DNA of 64,000 nt from IMG/VR virus record IMGVR_UViG_3300037882_003354, positions 124,001-188,000 of that record; one strand, given 5' to 3'. The stretch comes from a virus. A program made the position numbers and the translations under genes. The notes under the pieces are model-generated. The model did not search any database, had not been told where the DNA came from, and was given only the letters and a program-made list of their open reading frames with translations. How positions within the stretch are numbered: the first letter of the stretch is position 1; each line of letters begins with the position of its first letter. Positions 47,456 to 56,527 of this stretch are shown one piece after another.

Positions 47456-47758
47456 TTATGGTGTCAGTAGAGCCTTGATGCGATCATAAAGTATCTCGTC
47501 AGTCCAAGTGCCGCGAACTGCCAGGTATTCTGCACCTTCCCAGACTGTCATTCTGCGCTCGACATAGGGAACATCGCTCAACACCACCACAGCCATCACG
47601 CTGTTGGGGCGGCCAGGGGCGCGGCGGCCAGGTCCGTCTGTGTTGTCTTCTTCCCATCCGTAGTTTTCCTCAATGTAGGTCACTCGGAATGAACTAGTGG
47701 TCAAGGCATCGGTGGCTGCTGCAATGGTGTAGGGTTGCGTAAGTGAAATTGTTGTCAT
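47456..47758 (-). CDS. Late hypothetical protein
   Basis: 100 residues, start MTTISLTQPYTIAAATDALT, with a loop YGWEEDNTDGPGRRAPGRP. Family not recognised. The start follows TAGGAGATAAAAC, and TAAATA elements lie about 35 bases upstream, so it is a late gene with a normal leader. Confidence 0.68.
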   Translation of the reverse strand: MTTISLTQPYTIAAATDALTTSSFRVTYIEENYGWEEDNTDGPGRRAPGRPNSVMAVVVLSDVPYVERRMTVWEGAEYLAVRGTWTDEILYDRIKALLTP

Positions 47759-47790
47759 GTTTTATCTCCTAAGGGGTTACAATGATAATG

Positions 47791-47800
47791 TATTTATTTA
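47791..47800 (-). promoter_or_regulatory. Late promoter, doubled TAAATA
   Basis: The minus strand reads TAAATAAATA (47800-47791), 32 bases before ATG at 47758. Confidence 0.65.
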
Positions 47801-47807
47801 TCTACAA

Positions 47808-48260
47808 TTAAATGCTCATTAAATGCGACATTTTTGGGTTATTTGCAATATAGGCACCAATTATTTTTGCCCAACTCTCAGCATCTTTCTCTTTGACACG
47901 AAAGTCGTAGTTTGTTGGCGGCACAAAAACACGATTGGTATCCTCAAATCTACCTTCCTTGATGGTGTCCATCCAGATGGTCCAGTGAGCGTCAAGGTTT
48001 GTCCTCATCTCAATCAAGGGCGCTACGAAATCGCAAACCACAAAATCTTTTTTTGACGCATCAGCCAATTCCCGCATGCGCAGACTCTGACGTATGCGTC
48101 CTTGGTGGCTGAAATCCCAATCGTTGTATTGTTCACGAACAACATCAGCATTTAACCATAATACATTAGGAACAAGCCCGGCTACGAGCAGCGCGGCCAG
48201 TGTGGTCTTGCCTGAGCCTGGTAGACCCAGTATTAGTATTCGTGTTGGCGTTTTAATCAT
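47808..48260 (-). CDS. APS kinase-like P-loop protein
   Basis: 150 residues from the ATG at 48260. P-loop GLPGSGKT (12-19), then LWLNADVVREQYNDWDFSHQGRIRQSLRMRELADAS, which follows the CysC layout (LDxDxxR...GFSxxxRxxNxRR), and DFVAPLIEMR near residue 90. APS kinases add the 3' phosphate that makes PAPS, the donor used by sulfotransferases. Two sulfotransferase genes stand in the same operon, which supports the assignment. Some residues of the usual lid differ, so another small-molecule kinase is possible. Confidence 0.7.
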   Translation of the reverse strand: MIKTPTRILILGLPGSGKTTLAALLVAGLVPNVLWLNADVVREQYNDWDFSHQGRIRQSLRMRELADASKKDFVVCDFVAPLIEMRTNLDAHWTIWMDTIKEGRFEDTNRVFVPPTNYDFRVKEKDAESWAKIIGAYIANNPKMSHLMSI

Positions 48261-48283
48261 GATGACAGTTCCATGTGTGGTGG

Positions 48284-49147
48284 TCAAAGCCGACGATTGC
48301 TCAAGACAACTTTGATGGCCTTGGCAAAAGAGAATGAGTTCAACAAATCTTGTAGTTGATATTTTGCAATCACTGGAGAACCAACACCACCCACCAGACA
48401 AAGATTGGCTAGATCGTCTCCCCATTTTTCCGCAAATACATCGAAGTACTTTTGATTGCGTTGATTAATTTGTTGTTGATGTTCAGGACCTGCCCAGGTG
48501 CTCTTGCCGGCAAAGTGCAATATATAACTGTGACTGTAGTATTTTACCGGAAAATTATGGGAGATGGCGCGTATGCGATAGTCCACATCTTCGCCCCCGC
48601 CCACACCAAACCTCTCATCAAACAATCCCACTTGGTTGTACACCGTGGCAGGCAATACAAATGCATAAAAACCCATCAACAGGCGTTCGAAAAATCCCGA
48701 CCGCAGCCGGTCCCGGTGTGCCTGAGCAATCTTGCACAGATCAGCATATTGATTGTTATACTCATCCAGGTTCATGGTCTGCTGCAAGGTCAGTTGACCG
48801 CTGGCGTACAAATGAGTTTGGTTGCAACTGGGCATCACAATGGCATCTGGATGTTGCGTCAGTTCATGGGACCAGCCGGGGGTGAATACGATGTCGTTGT
48901 TGAGCACAATCAGAGTTCTGCCACGCGCAATGCCAATCATGTTGTTGACATTCTTGGCAAAACTCTGGGGTGTTGTATTGGATATCACGCTGGCTTGAGT
49001 GTCGTATGTGCCCTCGTTATCATTGTCAATCAGGTACACCTCATCCCCTGTGCCCAGCCGTGTGCTGCTAAAAAAAGAATCCAGGGCAAGTTTTGTGTAA
49101 AAATTAGAACCCCGGGTGGTGATCATGACGTATACATTGCCCATCAT
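48284..49147 (-). CDS. Glycosyltransferase, GT2-like
   Basis: 287 residues, GT-A fold. VMITTRGSNFYTKLALDSFFSS and YLIDNDNEG open the nucleotide-sugar domain, LIVLNNDIVF supplies the metal-binding acidic pair, and FDERFGVGGGEDVDYRIRA is the typical acceptor-side motif. The front resembles GT2 enzymes that extend surface glycans. It starts in an ATGA overlap with the sulfotransferase gene. Confidence 0.82.
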   Translation of the reverse strand: MMGNVYVMITTRGSNFYTKLALDSFFSSTRLGTGDEVYLIDNDNEGTYDTQASVISNTTPQSFAKNVNNMIGIARGRTLIVLNNDIVFTPGWSHELTQHPDAIVMPSCNQTHLYASGQLTLQQTMNLDEYNNQYADLCKIAQAHRDRLRSGFFERLLMGFYAFVLPATVYNQVGLFDERFGVGGGEDVDYRIRAISHNFPVKYYSHSYILHFAGKSTWAGPEHQQQINQRNQKYFDVFAEKWGDDLANLCLVGGVGSPVIAKYQLQDLLNSFSFAKAIKVVLSNRRL

Positions 49148-49944
49148 TTTTTATTCCAAAAATCCAAACTCAACGATCGATAGTATTCGGTCAATTCTGT
49201 TCCAATCACTTGTTCAGCAGGTGGACTGGCTCGTTTTAATTCCGGCCTAATGTCATGCAAGCCCATCAATCCATATGCTCGATCATTTTCTGGTTTGGGA
49301 GTCAGGTGCGCATGATTGAGATTGATAGAATTTGGTATTTCTAAAAAATCAAATATTCTACCCACGGTTGTCACAGAGTTTTCCACAATGTCACCATAGT
49401 CTAAAAACAACATGCTGGTGGGAGCATACTCCCAACCCAATTTTAAACTGGTCCATGGGATGTTGATATACTTTTCCCATAATAGTCTGCATCTATTTTG
49501 ATTGTTCACCGGCTTGTTTGTGTCAATTAACTCTTGATCAATATATGTGATCGTGTGGTTGTTTCTTTCTATTAACAGAATAAAACTGCTGAGAATTTCT
49601 GGAATGTCTCTGACTGTGCAGATGATCTTGGGCGGCTGGCCGTGTAGCTCGGTTAGAAACTTTATATGCCGCGGCCACTCTCTGTGTTTATCTATGATGT
49701 TGGTCTGGGCAACATGCCGGTAACTGGATTCAAATACTCCGTGGACAATGTTGTTCAACTGTCTGGGATCTTGATCCACCAGATGGCCAGTGATACCTGG
49801 CCACCTGTTTTTGATGACATTAATAAGATCCAACACTGGGCTGGTGGTGGTAGTGTAAACATCGGGATGCTGACTCAGCATGCTGGCCAACACCGTGCTA
49901 CCGCTTCTGGGCAGACCCGATATCATGAACACACGTTTATCCAT
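49144..49944 (-). CDS. Sulfotransferase family protein, copy 1
   Basis: 266 residues from the ATG at 49944. FMISGLPRSGSTVLASML (residues 6-23) is the PAPS 5'-phosphosulfate loop, and IICTVRDIPEILSS is the 3'-phosphate-binding segment with its Arg. Acceptor unknown, likely a sugar given the neighbours. Overlaps the glycosyltransferase genes on both sides. A paralogue lies at 52997-53821. Confidence 0.82.
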   Translation of the reverse strand: MDKRVFMISGLPRSGSTVLASMLSQHPDVYTTTTSPVLDLINVIKNRWPGITGHLVDQDPRQLNNIVHGVFESSYRHVAQTNIIDKHREWPRHIKFLTELHGQPPKIICTVRDIPEILSSFILLIERNNHTITYIDQELIDTNKPVNNQNRCRLLWEKYINIPWTSLKLGWEYAPTSMLFLDYGDIVENSVTTVGRIFDFLEIPNSINLNHAHLTPKPENDRAYGLMGLHDIRPELKRASPPAEQVIGTELTEYYRSLSLDFWNKK

Positions 49945-50857
49945 ATGCCCGTATGGTGTTAAAAAATTGTTGCCATTCCAATTTACGCTGTTCCCAGGAC
50001 CAATAGTGATTGTAATGTGTGGACTGGCGATGTATGTGGTATTGAGTGCTGACCTTCCAATACTCTGCAATGGCCAAATCTAGTTCCCGCGCAAATCTAG
50101 ATGCCAATACCTGGCGATGGTTTAGACCCACCGGAACCATGCGTGCCCAATCGCTGCATGTTTCAGGCAATGCACCATGGCTGGTGGTCACCTGCAGGCA
50201 GCCGGCGGCGGCAGCTTCTATGGCTGCCAGGCAACTGGTTTCTTCAAAAATACTGGGATATGCAAATACATGCGCTTGTTGCAATGCTGCCCTGACCACA
50301 TCGTTGGGTTGATATTCGTGGAAATTTACACCAGGTGTGTTTTTTGTACGTTTAAATATTTCGTCAAACCTGCCCTGGGTTATTTTTACAAAATGATCCC
50401 CGTATATTTTGGCACTGCTGTACACATCGAGTTCAATGTCTGTTCGATCCAGTAACTCAACTGCATCTAACAATATGTCCAGACCACGCCAGGGGGTGCT
50501 GGTGTAGATCAACTTGGTCTTGCCTTCACATCTGGGCATGAACTGTATGGGCTCAATGGCATTTTTTATGACAATACTCTTGTATGCCGGTACATTGAAC
50601 ACTTGACAAAATTTATTGTACTGCCAGTGACTGACAAATACAAAATAATCCACACGTTCTATAAACACTGGATTGGACATCAGTGCCACTTGTTCTTCGT
50701 TGGTGTTCAAGTGTTGCCATACCACATTGATCTTGTTGGGGTCAATTTTTGCATGATCGCACGAACTCAAGATCAGGTTCACTCGGTCCTGCCAGTCGGT
50801 GCCCACATGTTTTAACATGTTGAAATACAGTATCTCACTGCCGCCCATGGGATTCAT
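49937..50857 (-). CDS. Glycosyltransferase, GT4-like (GT-B)
   Basis: 306 residues. KNAIEPIQFMPR, then YTSTPWRGLDILLDAVELL and YPSIFEETSCLAAIEAAAAGCLQVTT, contain the E-x7-E donor site of GT4 enzymes. The GT-B N-terminal half is shorter than usual (start MNPMGGSEILYFNM). Overlaps its neighbours by 4 and 8 bases. Confidence 0.85.
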   Translation of the reverse strand: MNPMGGSEILYFNMLKHVGTDWQDRVNLILSSCDHAKIDPNKINVVWQHLNTNEEQVALMSNPVFIERVDYFVFVSHWQYNKFCQVFNVPAYKSIVIKNAIEPIQFMPRCEGKTKLIYTSTPWRGLDILLDAVELLDRTDIELDVYSSAKIYGDHFVKITQGRFDEIFKRTKNTPGVNFHEYQPNDVVRAALQQAHVFAYPSIFEETSCLAAIEAAAAGCLQVTTSHGALPETCSDWARMVPVGLNHRQVLASRFARELDLAIAEYWKVSTQYHIHRQSTHYNHYWSWEQRKLEWQQFFNTIRAYG

Positions 50858-51504
50858 AGACTCTCCGCAAATTTCATCAGGGTATCGTATATCTTGACCT
50901 TGGGTTTGAGCATACGATAAATGGGATTTTCCAGACGCTCACGGGCCTTTTGCCCCTTGCCAGTCAACACCAGCACAGGCGTGGCGCCTGCTCGCTCGGC
51001 CATGGTTAGGTCTTCTATGGTGTCGCCAACATAGGCGCCGCCGGCTATTTTGACGCCAGGACTGTTATTTTCCGCATGTTTAAACAGTCCCAGATTGGGC
51101 TTGGCATAAACATCATCCTTGCGTGAACTGGTGTTGTACCAGATGCCATCTATGCTGGTGCATCCTGCCTGCCCCAGCAAATTCAACATGTGCCGGTTGC
51201 AATCTTCCACTTGCTCCACAGTGACCTTTCGGTGACTTACACTGGGCTGATCATATAAGAAAAGCACCCGGTGTCCCTTGCTGCGTATGATGGCAACAGC
51301 ACGAAATGCATCTGCTATGGGAATAAATTTGTCAGGACCAGTTATTGCATCATGACATTCGCACACCACACCGTCCCTGTCCAGAGCAATGGTGAATTTA
51401 TCAAAAGTCGCCGGCATGACCAGGGCAGTAGATGTTGCAATACCGGAGTTCTCGCTCACCGCGGCATTGGGCAACATGTTTTTGTCAACACTAAATCTGC
51501 CCAT
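50854..51504 (-). CDS. HAD phosphatase, GmhB-like
   Basis: 216 residues. DxD motif in IALDRDGVVCE (Asp42, Asp44), a middle KPNLGLFKHA and C-terminal GGAYVGDTIEDLTMAERAGATPVLV, the order seen in heptose 1,7-bisphosphate phosphatase (GmhB/HisB-type). The Cys-rich zinc loop of GmhB is not evident. The N-terminal 35 residues are extra. Together with the HldD- and HldE-like genes it points to heptose synthesis. Confidence 0.72.
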   Translation of the reverse strand: MGRFSVDKNMLPNAAVSENSGIATSTALVMPATFDKFTIALDRDGVVCECHDAITGPDKFIPIADAFRAVAIIRSKGHRVLFLYDQPSVSHRKVTVEQVEDCNRHMLNLLGQAGCTSIDGIWYNTSSRKDDVYAKPNLGLFKHAENNSPGVKIAGGAYVGDTIEDLTMAERAGATPVLVLTGKGQKARERLENPIYRMLKPKVKIYDTLMKFAESL

Positions 51505-51507
51505 GAT

Positions 51508-52233
51508 TTACTCGTATAGTGATTTAATATCTTGCGGCGTGGAGACACGTTGTTTTATACCATCCAGCCATCCTGGGAAATCAGCAGTGAACAAATTGTT
51601 GGTGTTTTGTGAACAGGTGGTGGTGGGCCATGCCCAGATGTCTATGCCCAGGTCCTTGAGTTTGTTGCACAGCACCTGACTCTCATTAAAGAATCTGCCG
51701 TATTGTGTCTGATGCTCAAATACCACCTTGACATCATTGTTGTTTTCATCTGTGATGGAGACGTTGCTGTTCATCAAGGCTTGAATCACAGGCCGGTCCA
51801 GCTTCATGCAGGCTGTGCTGGCATAGGAAACTTTAAGGAATCCCTGCTGATCAAACTGCAGATTGGATTTGTCAAAATCAATGTCATATATCACACTGTT
51901 GGTCTTCTTGCTGATCACTGGCAGCACCACCACCGGCAGGTCAGACATCATGATTCGAACCATTTCATTGGCATCCCAGGCCAGATCATGATCAACAAAC
52001 ACCAGGCTGTCCACTTCCTGCTCAAATGCTATCTTGAGCAAATCGTTTTTTGCCATGGGAACAGACCGATCGTTGCCGATGAAAACCGGTATCACTGTGA
52101 TGCCCACGCTCATGGCAGACTTGATGGTGTCTGACAGACTGTGTACATAGAATACATCAAGTTTACTTTCCCGGGCCACAGTGGCCAGGATTACAAGTTT
52201 GGATTTTAGTGCTGTGTTATTTGGTGTCATCAT
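51508..52233 (-). CDS. Glycosyltransferase-like protein, GT-A type
   Basis: 241 residues. SKLDVFYVHSLSDTIKSAMSVGI, then KNDLLKIAFEQEVDSLVFVDHDLAWD, contain the acidic metal site; the layout parallels its neighbour at 52230-53000 (related by duplication, though diverged). It lacks some usual acceptor motifs. Overlaps that neighbour by four bases. Confidence 0.68.
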   Translation of the reverse strand: MMTPNNTALKSKLVILATVARESKLDVFYVHSLSDTIKSAMSVGITVIPVFIGNDRSVPMAKNDLLKIAFEQEVDSLVFVDHDLAWDANEMVRIMMSDLPVVVLPVISKKTNSVIYDIDFDKSNLQFDQQGFLKVSYASTACMKLDRPVIQALMNSNVSITDENNNDVKVVFEHQTQYGRFFNESQVLCNKLKDLGIDIWAWPTTTCSQNTNNLFTADFPGWLDGIKQRVSTPQDIKSLYE

Positions 52234-53000
52234 ATGCCTTTGTTGTTGATATATCTATTGAGGTAGTTGTTGCCGTAACTGGTGCGGGCGGCTGGTGGTG
52301 TTTGTGTTGTAGCAGGTGTGGCGGTGGGTCTGGTCTTGGCCAGCCAGGCATCAAAGTTTCCAGTGTACTTTTTAAATCCAATATGGTTGCAGGTGATGCT
52401 GGTGTCCAACCAGGTTTTAAATCCCAGTTGTTTGAGTTTTCTGCACAGGTGGATGTCTTCGCTGATCAAGCCGCCATTTTCCACAACCACCTCGAACACC
52501 CAGCGTCGGTCTTTGTTTTGGTCCAATTCCACATACACTGGACTGGCATCCCATATGGCATCCACTGCACGACGACTGAACCTGAGAAAACCAGTGCCTA
52601 GCCCATCAACCTCCAATAAATTGGTCACAGGGTCCTTGGCAGCGTATGGATCATCCATCTTGGCCACATATAGTTCAGTCTCACCCTTCTTGGGGTAAGT
52701 GCCGCCCACAATGTCCACGGGATAATTTAACAGTCGGTAGAACCATTCAGGTTCCCACTCAATGTCATTGTCGATGAATATGATGTCGTCGCAATCCAGT
52801 TCCCTGACCAGAGCAATAGTGTCGTTTCTGGCTCTTTGTACCAGGGCATCATAACTGACCCAGATGGGGATGATTTCCACATTCATCTCTGCGGCTAGTT
52901 TGACGGTGTTGACCAGACTGTTCACATACCATACATCAATGCTGCCATCATAGCAGGGTGTTCCCACCATGACTCGTCTTTTCTTTTTTATTTCCATCAT
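52230..53000 (-). CDS. Glycosyltransferase, GT-A type
   Basis: 256 residues. VMVGTPCYDGSIDVWYVNSL, RARNDTIALVRELDCDDIIFIDNDIEW and YPVDIVGGTYPKK are the standard pattern of phage-encoded GT-A enzymes. The C-terminal 40 residues are Thr/Pro-rich and disordered. I chose the ATG at 53000, which overlaps the previous stop; one at 53009 would add three residues. Confidence 0.78.
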   Translation of the reverse strand: MMEIKKKRRVMVGTPCYDGSIDVWYVNSLVNTVKLAAEMNVEIIPIWVSYDALVQRARNDTIALVRELDCDDIIFIDNDIEWEPEWFYRLLNYPVDIVGGTYPKKGETELYVAKMDDPYAAKDPVTNLLEVDGLGTGFLRFSRRAVDAIWDASPVYVELDQNKDRRWVFEVVVENGGLISEDIHLCRKLKQLGFKTWLDTSITCNHIGFKKYTGNFDAWLAKTRPTATPATTQTPPAARTSYGNNYLNRYINNKGI

Positions 53001-53821
53001 GCCATCCATAACATTTGTCGCTTGATATGGTCAAAATCATATTTCCAAAAACTGCTGGTCACATATGTTTGCCATAGGTCTGCAGGAATAATGGGCTTCC
53101 TGGCCTTATATTCTACACGACGACGAACAGTATGTAAACCAGAAATATTGGCCTGCTGATCAAATTCGTCGTAACTGTCTTCCACATTTTCAAAGTCGTG
53201 TTCAAACCAGGGTTCATTGATAAACTTATAAATTTGTTGCATGGTTTCCCTGGGACGTTTGGTCAACACATCATAATCCACCACACACAACATGTCTTTT
53301 TCGTTGCCATACATGGCTTGCTTGGTACAAGCAATGGGGCCGCTGACGTAACCACCGCCACCATCCTGGCTCATCAGCATGTTCACTCGATTGAACACCG
53401 TGGGCAGGTCCTGATGCTGAAACAATGCCTTGATGGTGTAGGGATTCCTGGCGTTCAACTGCTCGAAACTGTCCAGAATCCAGGGCACATCCCTAATGCA
53501 CACTATGATCTTGCTGGCGGGAAACAAGTCGCGCACCATGGGCGTTTGTGCACACCAGGCTCGATTGGTGTTAAAGCAAACCTCAGGTCCACCTTGGTAA
53601 AATGTGGAAAATAATCCGCGTATCAATGCTGCCCGTTTTTCCACAGGAACTGCCGACTCCATGCCCACTGCGGTGTGCGTCACTTGCAGTATGTTCCTGG
53701 AATAATCCTGCAATGGGTCAGAAATACTTGCATGAAACCTGGGGTTTTGTTTCAATATGGCACTGAGCAAGGTGGACCCACTGCGTGGAAGTCCGGATAT
53801 GAAGTGATATTTTTGCATCAT
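52997..53821 (-). CDS. Sulfotransferase family protein, copy 2
   Basis: 274 residues. HFISGLPRSGSTLLSAIL (6-23) and KIIVCIRDVPWILDSFEQL match the PAPS-binding loops of copy 1, as does the general order of motifs. The acceptor is unknown. It is translationally linked to the carbamoyltransferase gene by an ATGA overlap. Confidence 0.84.
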   Translation of the reverse strand: MMQKYHFISGLPRSGSTLLSAILKQNPRFHASISDPLQDYSRNILQVTHTAVGMESAVPVEKRAALIRGLFSTFYQGGPEVCFNTNRAWCAQTPMVRDLFPASKIIVCIRDVPWILDSFEQLNARNPYTIKALFQHQDLPTVFNRVNMLMSQDGGGGYVSGPIACTKQAMYGNEKDMLCVVDYDVLTKRPRETMQQIYKFINEPWFEHDFENVEDSYDEFDQQANISGLHTVRRRVEYKARKPIIPADLWQTYVTSSFWKYDFDHIKRQMLWMA

Positions 53822-55521
53822 TCTTTCACCAACAATTTACCCAGATCAGGCAGGTACAGATACTTTATATCCGACTTGAGCAGAGTGTTGATGGCGTCAA
53901 CCAGGGTTTCCACCAAGGGTTCCCCTGCCAGGTTGAAACTAGTGTTGAACACCATGGGAACCGATGTCCGGGTATAAAATGCCTGGATCACAGCATGGTA
54001 ATGAGAGTTGTCCTGTGCGTTGACCGTCTGCACTCGACAGGTGCCATCCACATGAGTCACTGCCGGAATCTCACCCAGTTTGTCAGTGGCCACATCAATG
54101 GCGTACATCATGAATGGGCTGGATTTTAGACCTCGCATGTCAAACCAGGTGGCAGCCTGTTCTTCCAGTATGCTGGCAGCAAATGGTCTAAACCATTCCC
54201 GACCTTTAACACGGTTCACACGGTCCTTGCCATCTTGAACACGCGGATCAAACAACATGGATCGGTTGCCCAGTGCCCGGGGGCCGCCTTCTGCACGACC
54301 ACTAAACATGGCCACGATGTTTTGGGTGGCCAATAATTCTGCAACGTCGTCAGCCAGGGCATGTTGCATTTTAAGTTGCGGCACTTGTGCCAGCAACTGA
54401 TCCAACATCTGATAGTTGGGTTGTGCGCCCAGGTACACATGCTTGAGTGGTCTGACCACTGAGTCCTCACTGTGCAAATGCCAGGCCAGTCGTGCCAGCC
54501 CCAGTGCAGTTCCGCCGTCGTGGCTGATGGGATCCACATAGAGATTGATGTCTTTACATCTGTCCAGGAGGTAATAGTTGGCCACACAGTTGAGTGCATA
54601 CCCACCAGCCAAGACAACATTTTTAATGCCAGTGGCAGCCACTGCTCGTTCGATCAGGATGCCCAGGAGTTCCTGTGTTTCCTGTTGCACATGGAAGGCC
54701 AGGTCGCGGTCCATGTCGGTGACTTTACTGAAGTCCCAGTGCCATTCCTTGGGGTCTTGTTTGCGTCGTAGATCAGGGAATCTATCCTCATCAATAAATG
54801 CACCAGCAGGATACATGGGCAACAGCAGGTTTTTATTGCCGCGGCCTTCTACGAAAAATGCAGGGATGGCTGCGTTGCGTTTGCCATAAGGCGCCAGCCC
54901 CATGGTTTTGCCGGCTTCGATAAATCCAAAACCCAGATACTGACTGACTGCTTCGTATGCCTTGGTGATGGTGACGGAATTGTCAAATTCCTGCAGGCCA
55001 TTGTTGAAGTAGGGAGTGCGTCCGTCAGAATATCTCTTGTACAAGGGCTCAAATGCAGCTGGGTAACTGCACTTGTAGACACTTTCTGTCTCGTATCCGC
55101 CCACCGGTGTACCAGTACCGTCTGGACCTGTGGTGGTGGACACCATGCTGCCGGCACCGTCCACCACAATGGCCAGGGCTTCAGTAAATCCGCTGTTGTA
55201 GAACGCACCAGCGGCATGGCCCAGGTGATGTTGGTGTCCTAGATTGGTGACCTTGACACCAGGATTGAATTTACGCACCAGGGCCGAGTAACTGTCCTCA
55301 CCGGTCCAGGGCAAGATGGCCAGTTCTGGATTGGTGCCACCAATCACCAGTTCGTCAATACGGTGACTCTGCAGGCATTCCAGCATGGCACGGAAGGGAT
55401 TGCCGTCATATTTCATGCGACTCAGTCGTTCTTCTTCTGAATAATAAACCACTTCACCGTCCACCACCAGGCATGCGCTGCCATTGTGGCCGGGATTTAT
55501 AGCAAGTATTGAATACGTCAT
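53818..55521 (-). CDS. Carbamoyltransferase, NodU/CmcH family
   Basis: 567 residues, usual family length. N-terminal Kae1-like domain with ILAINPGHNGSACLV (8-18 His/Asn) and HQHHLGHAAGAFYNSGF, VVDGAGS, and then the C-terminal motifs GRAEGGPRALGNRSML and VFNTSFNLAGEPLVETL. Enzymes of this family transfer a carbamoyl group from carbamoyl phosphate, through carbamoyl-AMP, to a hydroxyl on a sugar or similar acceptor. Here the acceptor is probably the glycan made by the neighbouring transferases. Confidence 0.9.
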   Translation of the reverse strand: MTYSILAINPGHNGSACLVVDGEVVYYSEEERLSRMKYDGNPFRAMLECLQSHRIDELVIGGTNPELAILPWTGEDSYSALVRKFNPGVKVTNLGHQHHLGHAAGAFYNSGFTEALAIVVDGAGSMVSTTTGPDGTGTPVGGYETESVYKCSYPAAFEPLYKRYSDGRTPYFNNGLQEFDNSVTITKAYEAVSQYLGFGFIEAGKTMGLAPYGKRNAAIPAFFVEGRGNKNLLLPMYPAGAFIDEDRFPDLRRKQDPKEWHWDFSKVTDMDRDLAFHVQQETQELLGILIERAVAATGIKNVVLAGGYALNCVANYYLLDRCKDINLYVDPISHDGGTALGLARLAWHLHSEDSVVRPLKHVYLGAQPNYQMLDQLLAQVPQLKMQHALADDVAELLATQNIVAMFSGRAEGGPRALGNRSMLFDPRVQDGKDRVNRVKGREWFRPFAASILEEQAATWFDMRGLKSSPFMMYAIDVATDKLGEIPAVTHVDGTCRVQTVNAQDNSHYHAVIQAFYTRTSVPMVFNTSFNLAGEPLVETLVDAINTLLKSDIKYLYLPDLGKLLVKE

Positions 55522-56459
55522 TATTTCACCTGTTTTTCTATGTCTGCGACAATCCGGTTGTAGATGTCCACAATCTCAGCCTCGTCAAAATCCATCATGC
55601 GATCATTATGGCGGTCTGCCAGTGTGCTGTCCAGACCAGTGATGCGTATGGGGCTGTATTTCTTCTCACCGGCTTTTTCTATGATCTGGAAAAAGTCAGG
55701 ATAACTGGTGTTCACAGGAAAGGTGGATCCAAAAATCACAGTGCCTGGCGTGTCAGTGGCCCGGGCCATGTGCTGTCCCACGGAATCCACACCCACAAAA
55801 TAATCAGCACAATCAATCAGGGCTGCCCACATGCGCAGGTCAGTGTTGGGTTGTAACTTGGCTGTGTATGTGTCTGTGACAATCTGGAATTGTTGTTCGC
55901 CAAAGAACACCATGTTGTATTTGGCTGCCAGTTTTTTCACCAGACTGATGTAAGCATCTGCTGACAGACTGCGACTGGCCGGATCCACCACGTCTGACCG
56001 ATCCAGAGTGGCACCGCGACCGAACGGCTGTATGACTATGGTCTTGTTCTTCTGCTGTGCCTGCTTGACGTCGGCAATGGTGTTGGCGGCCCATTTTTCT
56101 TCAGCCTTGTTGAATATCAACTTGGGTATGGTTAGATCACTGTGATCAGTGGTCATGTTGATCTCGCGATCAAAACCTTCCACCAGGCTGATTTCCTGTC
56201 GGAAATAGGCAGGCAGTCGGTAGGGCTCGGGTGTTAGAATACGATCTGCCTGTGACACCACGTTGTCCCAGAGCCCCTTGGTGTCGGCTCCGTAGGTCCG
56301 GTCCTGTAGTTCGGGTATGCTCCACAACAGGTAATCCCAGGCTGGAATGATGATGTTCCAGTCGGCACCAGGGTTCAGTCGGTGAAATTTCAGCAGGGCG
56401 GGAATGGCTGCAATCACTCGGCCAGCCCCGCCGTCTATGTAAATTATGGTCTTTGACAC
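55521..56459 (-). CDS. Glycosyltransferase, GT9 heptosyltransferase-like
   Basis: 312 residues. IDGGAGRVIAAIPALLKFH at the start is the GT9 acceptor-side loop, KTIVIQPFGRGATLDRSD the linker, and YFVGVDSVGQHMARATDTPGTVIFGST the donor site typical of heptosyltransferase-like enzymes. The start codon appears to be GTG, after AAGAGGATCCAAC. First gene of the glycan operon. Confidence 0.75.
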   Translation of the reverse strand: MSKTIIYIDGGAGRVIAAIPALLKFHRLNPGADWNIIIPAWDYLLWSIPELQDRTYGADTKGLWDNVVSQADRILTPEPYRLPAYFRQEISLVEGFDREINMTTDHSDLTIPKLIFNKAEEKWAANTIADVKQAQQKNKTIVIQPFGRGATLDRSDVVDPASRSLSADAYISLVKKLAAKYNMVFFGEQQFQIVTDTYTAKLQPNTDLRMWAALIDCADYFVGVDSVGQHMARATDTPGTVIFGSTFPVNTSYPDFFQIIEKAGEKKYSPIRITGLDSTLADRHNDRMMDFDEAEIVDIYNRIVADIEKQVK

Positions 56460-56474
56460 GTTGGATCCTCTTGA

Positions 56475-56500
56475 GTATATACTTAATGTATATACTTAAT
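56475..56500 (-). repeat. Two tandem 13-bp repeats at the operon head
   Basis: GTATATACTTAAT at 56475-56487 and 56488-56500. They lie 16 bases before the first glycan gene and may be a promoter or operator; a TTAAGTATATAC read is given on the minus strand. No standard promoter of either class is clear here. Confidence 0.6.
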
Positions 56501-56527
56501 TATCCTGTGTCAATGGCGATGCATGAT

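Noticed and set aside
48452-49183. A 243-codon plus-strand frame opposite a glycosyltransferase
   Set aside because: Antisense shadow; the minus-strand frame has the recognised GT2 motifs and overlap junctions.
49937-50070. Longer N-terminus for the first sulfotransferase
   Set aside because: The extra 42 residues run through the preceding gene, and the family begins just before the LPRSGST loop, so the ATG at 49944 is preferred.
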